A stretch of 64,000 nt of DNA. Source: Aplidium turbinatum. Taxonomy: Eukaryota; Chordata; Ascidiacea; Aplousobranchia; Polyclinidae. The stretch covers positions 45,120,477 through 45,184,476 of the forward strand of contig OU964918.1 of the NCBI GenBank assembly GCA_918807975.1, read 5' to 3'. The notes under the pieces were generated by a model, which was given only the letters and a program-made list of their open reading frames with translations, made no database searches and was not told the DNA's origin. How positions within the stretch are numbered: the stretch's first letter is position 1; each line of letters starts with the position of its first letter. Shown here piece by piece: positions 58,801 through 64,000 of this stretch. A program made the position numbers and the translations under genes.

Positions 58801-61800
58801 TTGTCGAAAGCAAGACGAAAAATAGTAAATTGTGACGCCTTTTTACACAAATTCAAGCGAATATAATCGAAAATTAGGCTTATTAAGCGGGATTTTGGGC
58901 TTATCAAGCGAATTTTGGCTTATAAAGCCTTTTTTTTATTGCAGGAATGAATGGGAGTAATTCCGGACCGGACCTAATTAAGCTTAATAAGCGAGTGGGG
59001 ATATTAACTGTGGGCTTAATAAGCGGGGACTACTGTGTTATAGACCATTGCTTTGAAGGGTGTCACCGTTTGCGCTTTGTTGAAACGTTTTATTTCTTTT
59101 AAGATAATAGCTTCACTTTTCTGCATCGGTGGTGTGGTGTTATTTGGTTATGCTGATGGTTTTAACCAGAGTTCAAATCTTGTACCGGGCATTATTATGG
59201 CTCTCTTCTCTGCCATAGGAGCTGCTATTTATAAAGTAAGTCATGTAGTGAATTATATGAGACCAAGCTATGCTTGTTTGTTAATCAAAGTTTCAATCTG
59301 TACTCTAAATACATACGTTTCTGTATTCATGCGTTTGTTTTTCTCACCCAGTAAAGTCGGAATGTTATCCTTTTCCTAATTTATGCCGGTTTATATCCTT
59401 CAAGGTTTTACCATTGGGATAAGCATTCAAAGAGGCATTCTCGCTCCAAGCATAAAACTTCCCCCAATCAATCGCTGATTGAACTAGCAGTCTATTTTTT
59501 TCCCGATACGTTAATAAAAACATACAATGATACATATCTTAAAGATTACTTTGTTTTGGGCTTGGTTCTACTAGGACTATATCTTGAACAAAGAGACTAC
59601 AATATGTTTAAACTTCATGTCAACTGTGTTTGTTTTGTAAAGTGAGTTAAAACCAATACACTTTTTGTCAATTAAAAAAAAAACAACACTGCAAAACGAA
59701 TGTGTTTATTGTTTTATGCGTTTATCTTTAATTTGTCGGTACAAAAAAGCCCTCGTATTAAACTTACCGTTCTACAATACAAGTTTCATTGTGTTCATAA
59801 GTTTTAAACTTAAAACATCTGTGGAAATGGATGAACCCTAACGAGAAACCACCAGCCTTACAATTTGAGGTAAGAAGGCCCGAACGAAAATAGCTGAGCA
59901 AACAGCACAACTCATGACGAAGTAGTCAACTGCCTTGTTTTGTTGGCAGGTCGTTTTTAAAAGGGTCATCGGAGAAGGACGATTGGGACAAGTTTCGTTG
60001 TTTCTCTCCCTTCTGGGGCTAACCAACGCAACGATATTGTGGATTGTGTTCTTGATCTTATACTTCACTGGAGTAGAACACATTGCAGCTTCTGATATAC
60101 CTTGGCAATATCTCTGCGGTTCTGCATCTCTCTCGCTCGGTATATTCACGAAATTGCTTTTTTGAAAATTTTAATTTCCTGATACGAAGATTGTTGCTTG
60201 GGAGTAACCTTGGCAGCATTGAGAGCACATTTTATTCGCGATAAACTTGCTTATTGTATGTAAATGCAACTAACAAGTCAACCAGATAATTTTCGTTCCA
60301 ATTACTTTCTGGGAACAATAGCCTATCTTAACGCCTGGTTTCGGACTTTTAATAGTCTGTTCATAATATTTTATCTGCCGCTTTAGGAATTTCTTTTATG
60401 CTGAAATATAAATCGTATAAACTGTAAGCTAAATCATTCAACTTAGAACGAATGGAAGAAATTCAGGAAATTTAGAAAAATAACTGTTTCACAAGAAAAG
60501 TGTCTTGTCAATCTTAGATATCAATGACTTCGAACTTATGCTTTGGATTGGCAACCTGAAAAAATAGGCTTACCTGTTTACCAAGTTAAGTAGCCTACTG
60601 TAATACAAAACCGTAAGAGTTGATTGGTGGTACAAAACTTAAAGATAGTCAGACGAAAACCTGCAGCTTCGAGCTATGTGCAACCTTCTACTCGCAAAAT
60701 CATGACTATGTTCAACAGAACTATCGCTTTTATGAGTGCTCAGTGCAATATTTATTAAATCTGTAACCCATATCTTTGATCTCGAGTAGCTGCTTTTGCA
60801 AAGTTATGTGTCATAACATGGCATGTTCACCATTTGCAGTTTTTAACTTCCTTGTCAACTTTGGAATCGCTTTCACTTATCCTCTGTTCATATCTATATC
60901 AATGATGCTTGGAATTCCATTAAATGCTGGTAAGTCGACGAAGTCAACTCATGGACTGTCTCAATTTCGATAACCGCGTGTTATTTTGAAGTTCGAAACA
61001 GCAACTCGAGTTAACGTCTTGTTGGCTGATGTCCTCCTTGTTATGTCCCTTGTGGTTTTGTTTGCTTGGCACTGTTCAGCTCAGTTTGGTCATCATATAG
61101 TTTAGCCTTTTTATTTTCTCAAACTGCTTGGGGAACATGTATGTTGTAAGTTATATAACGAAGTTCGATACTAGACTAATTTTTCGTCATAGGTTTGCAG
61201 ACATTTCTTGGTTGAAGATTTTAAAACTTAGTATTTTATTGTTTAGTTTTTCCTAGTTTTAGTTAACCTAGAATCGCTTCGGAAGAGTACAAGTTCAATT
61301 GTGTAAATCACCATTCAACCGTATTTTAAAAATCTAACAATCCCAATGCGGTATCAATTTCCAGCTGTGGACATGATAGCCCGGGGAGAAGTGTTTAGTG
61401 CACTTCGCCTGGTTGCTGCCTTGTTAGTCGTCGCTGGCTTCTGTCTCATGATGTTTCCAGACTCTTGGAATCTTCCTCTTCACAAAAGATGCTGCCTCCG
61501 GTTTTCTCGTTGCTATGGCCACGAGCAACCTGAAGAAGGTGAGGTTTACATTGGCAAGGCTGTTTAGTCCGCTTTTTCTTTCATTAATAGCGCCTGAGGT
61601 GATCTGGCTGGATGTAGGATGCGGTCACTCCTTTACGTTACTCCGCTTACGCATTTCGCAGAAGTCATTGCTGATGGCGATTTTGATAAATAAACTGAGA
61701 TCCTTTGCGTCCTTGGGGCGGTAACATGGAAACAATATATTTTCTCAATCCGCAGTGTCTTCTGATCAGTGTTTATTTAAGACAAGTTGTGACTTCATCA

Positions 61801-62111
61801 GTAAATTGCATTTTCCTAAGCAAAGCGATCAAGCATGACAATTCTTTAAGTGACCAACTGCATTTTCCTTTTAATAAAAAATACTAGCCTGGTTTGGCTT
61901 GACATTACAAATTGGACTTTGGATATTCCTGGTAGCCGGACTTCATGTAATGCTTTGTGGTCTGTTCTCGTATCTTACAGTGAAGGATAATACATTATTG
62001 AATTACGACTCTTGATAATATTATTTTTCAGGTATTTCAAACTACGACGACCACGGCAAAAGCGCAAACGAAGAAATCCATGGGAAAGACGAAGACAGAT
62101 TGATGAGTTAG
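49746..62111 (+). CDS. SLC35F3/F4-like: SLC35F3/SLC35F4-like membrane transporter, 8 exons
   Basis: Eight segments with GT...AG borders and consistent phases join to 1161 bases: 386 residues plus stop. About ten hydrophobic segments are seen (roughly 28-48, 58-80, 110-132, 137-158, 166-182, 190-208, 224-250, 262-283, 284-301, 313-335), as in the drug/metabolite transporter superfamily. Family landmarks include GLLIVVFLAISW, FNAPFFTTWFGT, NVLWIGVNYLYV, GVVLFGYADGF, FLSLLGLTNATILW, DIPWQYLCG and NFGIAFTYP. These match the order in vertebrate SLC35F3/F4. Human SLC35F3 has been linked to thiamine transport; the substrate here is unknown. The C-terminal tail is short and acidic. The start is the first ATG after a strong acceptor. 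Confidence 0.88.
50127..51638. mobile_element. hAT element in intron 1
   Basis: The ends are CATACGCGCCGACTTTT and, inverted, AAAAGTCGACGCCTGTG. The 8-bp duplication GTCATCGC lies at 50119-50126 and 51639-51646. GGGGGGCGGGGGCGTCGCCC lies inside the left end and CGCCCCCCAAGG inside the right. A 57-codon frame near 50175-50348 (CFKDKTFRERDLDHLNG) and one near 50690-51042 may be transposase remnants, but I recognise no domain. Confidence 0.8.
50413..50683. mobile_element. Harbinger-like MITE, copy 1
   Basis: The ends are GGGAACGTTCAAATATTACG and its inverse. The 3-bp duplication is TTC (50410-50412, 50684-50686). The interior has repeated GCGTTACGTTAGCGT-like words, the palindrome CGTTACGTAACG and runs such as GGGGGAGGGGG. 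The 3-bp duplication suggests PIF/Harbinger. Confidence 0.75.
52345..52520 (+). pseudogene. LINE ORF 3' end fragment
   Basis: GVPPRIWTNDIKDWSGLNY, TAVEKSYN and, after a frame change, RETWRLIASNPRREE match the common ending of non-LTR retrotransposon polymerases (DDIKxWTGL...A...R..W). A GATGATGATGAT tail closes it. The rest of the element is absent. Confidence 0.72.
53953..54145 (+). CDS. SLC35F3/F4-like: Exon 2 of SLC35F-like gene
   Basis: The acceptor is TTTTTTGCAG and the donor GTATAA. It encodes membrane segments 1 and 2 (GLLIVVFLAISWVGAQQFA and FTTWFGTCWMILCFPVYSL). It ends in phase 2. Confidence 0.9.
54493..54912. mobile_element. Harbinger-like MITE, copy 2
   Basis: It has the same GGGAACGTTCAAATATTACG ends as copy 1, inverted orientation inside and the 3-bp duplication TAA (54490-54492, 54913-54915). 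A block of about 150 bp (GTAACGCCAACGTAACGC ... GTAACGTTTTGCTTGAACC) is present twice in tandem, which explains its greater length. Confidence 0.82.
55100..56000 (-). pseudogene. hAT-transposase-like relic in intron 2
   Basis: On the - strand SLESVSKCCKVANYAKNLMA, DIANSFVSDCVLVKRAKET and IHRDYQVLQQLITKMESSK lie in one frame broken by stops (55643-55900). The frame resumes beyond a MITE with EANADISKLDLKQDCAKIG and SYLKKCMMKDCEGD (55240-55370). The pattern resembles the central part of hAT-type transposases, but no catalytic motif is seen. It could also be a relic of another repeated gene. Confidence 0.45.
55379..55634. mobile_element. hAT MITE inside the relic
   Basis: The ends are AGGGCCGGATTTAGC and, inverted, CTAAATCCGGGCCT. 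The 8-bp duplication GCGTGTAC lies at 55371-55378 and 55635-55642. It is 256 bp with GGGGGGCCCGGGGCA-type inner arms and interrupts the relic's frame. Confidence 0.85.
56916..57135 (+). CDS. SLC35F3/F4-like: Exon 3 of SLC35F-like gene
   Basis: The acceptor is T-rich and ends in TTCAG; the donor is GTAAGT. It encodes FYKVFPFNVLWIGVNYLYV and ASNVAFVYAFSFILLGELF, i.e. membrane segments 3 and 4. It ends in phase 0. Confidence 0.92.
57136..59103 (+). other. Intron 3 of SLC35F-like gene
   Basis: The intron is 2.0 kb. Its last third is a Tigger-like MITE (58412-59035). A hydrophobic open stretch near 57640-57760 (FLLATVFAASGYTAYALL) has no family match and is probably chance. Confidence 0.7.
58412..59035. 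mobile_element. Tigger-like MITE near the exon 4 acceptor
   Basis: CAGTAGTCCCCGCTTATTAA and the inverted TTAATAAGCGGGGACTACTG end the element. The left end follows a TA, and the right flank (TGTTATA) is worn. GGCTTATTAAGC-like words recur throughout. The right end lies only 68 bases before exon 4. Confidence 0.78.
59104..59235 (+). CDS. SLC35F3/F4-like: Exon 4 of SLC35F-like gene
   Basis: The acceptor is TTTCTTTTAAG and the donor GTAAGT. It encodes IIASLFCIGGVVLFGYADGF and GIIMALFSAIGAAIYK. The 44 codons are in phase 0 on both sides. Confidence 0.92.
59950..60139 (+). CDS. SLC35F3/F4-like: Exon 5 of SLC35F-like gene
   Basis: The acceptor is TTGGCAG and the donor GTATAT. It encodes VVFKRVIGEGRLGQVSLF, LTNATILWIVFLILYFTG and SDIPWQYLCG. 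It ends in phase 1. Confidence 0.92.
60840..60929 (+). CDS. SLC35F3/F4-like: Exon 6 of SLC35F-like gene
   Basis: The acceptor is CATTTGCAG and the donor GTAAGT. It encodes FNFLVNFGIAFTYPLFISI and MLGIPLNA, the conserved late membrane pair. It ends in phase 1. Confidence 0.92.
61365..61538 (+). CDS. SLC35F3/F4-like: Exon 7 of SLC35F-like gene
   Basis: The acceptor is ATTTCCAG and the donor GTGAGG. It encodes VFSALRLVAALLVVAGFCLM and then FPDSWN, matching the last membrane segment and the family's PEEWD-like motif. Reading through the donor would instead stop at 61567, a possible alternative end. Confidence 0.88.
62032..62111 (+). CDS. SLC35F3/F4-like: Exon 8 of SLC35F-like gene, with stop
   Basis: The acceptor is TTATTTTTCAG. 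In phase it encodes GISNYDDHGKSANEEIHGKD and EDRLMS before TAG at 62109-62111. The tail is hydrophilic and acidic, and phase agreement with exon 7 is the main support. Confidence 0.72.
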
Positions 62112-62981
62112 GGTGACATGTGTGGTTTGTACGCTGAGACAACTCGCGTGTATGTTTGCTGTCTAAATCTTGAGCCATTGAAGTAGTTTTATATTGTGAA
62201 AACATCGAGTTTCCGTGCGTCGAGTGATCGTGTTTCAGCTATTGCAAAGCAAACACACCCAAAACATCAATTATCATAGAAATGGTAAAAAGTTTACAAC
62301 CCCAGCCAGCAAATGCCAAAAAATGTTTTAATCCCTGTCTTTTATTTATTGTTTTGTGAAGGCAGCTTTTATCTGGGATATTTGTACTAAATCCCTTTTA
62401 CTGCTTTACAGCTGTAGTGATTTTGTGGTGTAATCTTGCATAAAACACCTTGTTTGATTCGTATACACTATACAGTGACCGTTGATCATGCACTGTGAAA
62501 GCTGTGTAGCAATCTACCATTTTGATTATTAGTTTATGCAAAAGTTATTCTTATTGTAGAAATCTTCCACCATAAATCTGTTTAAAACGAGTTTAAAAAA
62601 TCATATAATAATTTAGCATATATACCACAATTTTTCGTAGTCTATTCTTTTAGGTTGCATTGACATCCCCAGTAGCAGTTGTATGTCAATTCAATAGGCT
62701 TACTTTCCATTGAACAATCAAAGACTTTCTTTGAGTTGGCCTTGTATAAATTATAATGAAATTAGGCATTCTTCTGTTGCCTGATTCGTTTGAGAAAGTG
62801 AGAAAATATTTGCGTTTGGTAGGTACGTTCGGCGTTCGCACGAATCAATGTTAACTTTGATTTATTCATTGTCTCCTGAACCCACCGTATTTGTTTTTGT
62901 CATCGGGACATACTTTTTTGTCATGAACATTTAAGTGGATGAAAAATACAATTCTTTTATATTTGATTGTTTGCTCCCATC
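62112..62981 (+). other. 3' untranslated/intergenic stretch
   Basis: No gene or matched repeat was found. No clear AATAAA signal was found close after the stop, so the transcript end cannot be placed. Confidence 0.5.
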
Positions 62982-63290
62982 GGCAGCAGTGGCCGAGTGG
63001 TTAGCGCGTTGAGCTCGCATTCGAGAGCCTGCATGTTCGACTCCAGACACCCGCACTTGCTGTTGTTTCTCTGGGCAAGAAACTTTACGATAATTGCCTC
63101 TACCCAGTGATCGATTTCGAGGAATGGGTAGTACTAAATTTAAGTCATAAATAGAGTAGACAACCGGAAACAGACATTGCAGTCGGCTGCAGCGTGGGTC
63201 AGGTGTACGTCGGAAGGCGTACACCGATGCATAGCGCTCAAGTCCGCTTTCCCGCAATGCAGGATAAAGATAATAAAACAAACAAACAAA
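62982..63290 (+). repeat. tRNA-derived SINE
   Basis: TGGCCGAGTGGTTAGCG (box A) and TGTTCGACTCC (box B) form a tRNA-like head close to Ser/Leu tRNAs. A GC-richer body follows (GTGTACGTCGGAAGGCGTAC, a short palindrome), and the tail is AATAAAACAAACAAACAAA. The flanks GATTGTTTGCTC and GATTGCTTATC may be the target duplication. It differs from the SINE family at 41164-41400. Confidence 0.75.
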
Positions 63291-64000
63291 GATTGCTTAT
63301 CAAAGACGTCAGAGGTCATGTCTTTTGGGGTAAAAAGTAAGTGATTTCGTAGCTTATTGCAATAGAGCCTCATCATGATGAACAAATATGAATGCGCAAA
63401 CCAAAGTAGCTGTTCTCCTACAGTGGTTTGACCAATCATTATCAAACTTTATGACCGAAGAAGTGAAAAATCAGCGATCATAGTTCTACTTTCGGGTTGT
63501 GCAGTTCGCACTTAAGACATCGCTATACCTAGTAGCGTTGACACTTGACAGAGTATTTTTGGAACCGTGAAGTTGAATAAACCGCCGCGTATTTTTAGGA
63601 CATGGTGTCTTTTTCTTAGAAGTGTCTTCATTTGGGGCCCTTGGACTTCATTGGTACCGGGCTTAAATTATCCTCAACGACTTTGGGTATGCTCTTGCAG
63701 TAGGCTTACAACGTTTCAAACTCAGCAAAATCTGACACGAGAACAGGAACGGTGACATCACCAACACTAATTTTGGTAATGTCACCAAGGACCAACAGGC
63801 AACAGTAGTCTAATGTTTTTACACAACACAGAAACAAGAAGTTTTGTATCCGAGTTACTGTTTCGTATGACGCTATGTTATTACAAGTTCAAGCAGTTTC
63901 TCTTTAACTAGTCGATTAATGTGTGTCCGAGATGCTCTTGGAGCATTGTCAAAGAGTCGACAATGTCTGGCAGCTGCTTTTGAAATAGGCTGCACCTGAT
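63291..64000. other. No gene; small hAT-like piece
   Basis: TTTGGGGCCCTTGGACTTCA and TTGGTACCGGGC (about 63630-63665) correspond in reverse to the piece at 33095-33125. Nothing else was recognised up to the window end. Confidence 0.45.

Larger units (their letters stand above)
59236..62031 (+). other. Introns 4-7 of SLC35F-like gene (non-exon parts)
   Basis: The introns are 59236-59949, 60140-60839, 60930-61364 and 61539-62031. They are AT-rich with normal GT...AG ends. I recognise no inserted elements in them. Confidence 0.7.

Overview
The window looks like AT-rich animal DNA that is mostly non-coding and full of transposons. Only one host gene is well supported: an eight-exon solute carrier of the SLC35F3/SLC35F4 type on the + strand (49746-62111). 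Its exons join in phase into a 386-residue protein with its own start and stop. BEL/Pao, Penelope-like, P, pogo and many hAT elements together suggest an invertebrate. A start codon 8 bases after a splice acceptor would fit a tunicate, a group that uses spliced-leader trans-splicing, but the species is not proven.

Layout. 1-2.7 kb: no gene seen. 2.7-13.4 kb: a nest of transposons inside transposons. A hAT element with exact 8-bp target duplications (2730-13368) holds a second hAT (3409-13244), which holds a SINE piece and probably another inverted-repeat element (about 4033-12900). Inside lies a BEL/Pao LTR retroelement on the - strand (4295-12747, 520-bp LTRs, exact 5-bp duplication), and inside that three hAT elements stacked in one another (7277-9029, 7424-8865, 7590-8346). 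A sister copy of the outermost hAT sits directly beside it (13384-14175). 14.9-16.1 kb: a hAT holding a Penelope-like foldback with a hammerhead-core-like motif. 16-27 kb: few recognisable features (SINE pieces, a Tigger-like piece, a hairpin, one unexplained 206-codon reading frame).

27.2-32.5 kb: a second nest, hAT > hAT > pogo > Penelope-like, with a pogo-like MITE holding a small hAT MITE alongside. 32.7-33.1 kb: a LINE 3' end. 34.3-38.1 kb: hAT > P element with a THAP-type transposase relic > hAT MITE. 38.3-40.5 kb: a SINE holding a MITE, a tandem duplication, and a hAT with a transposase relic holding another MITE. 41-46.7 kb: a SINE, a zinc-finger relic and three elements with 9-bp target duplications (Mutator-like); one has long inverted arms that each carry a tRNA-like unit.

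49.7-62.1 kb: the SLC35F-like gene, whose introns hold hAT, Harbinger-like and Tigger-like elements, a LINE end and a hAT-like relic. 63 kb: a tRNA-derived SINE. Element borders rest on inverted ends plus target duplications read directly from the sequence; superfamily names follow from duplication length and end motifs. No database search was possible.
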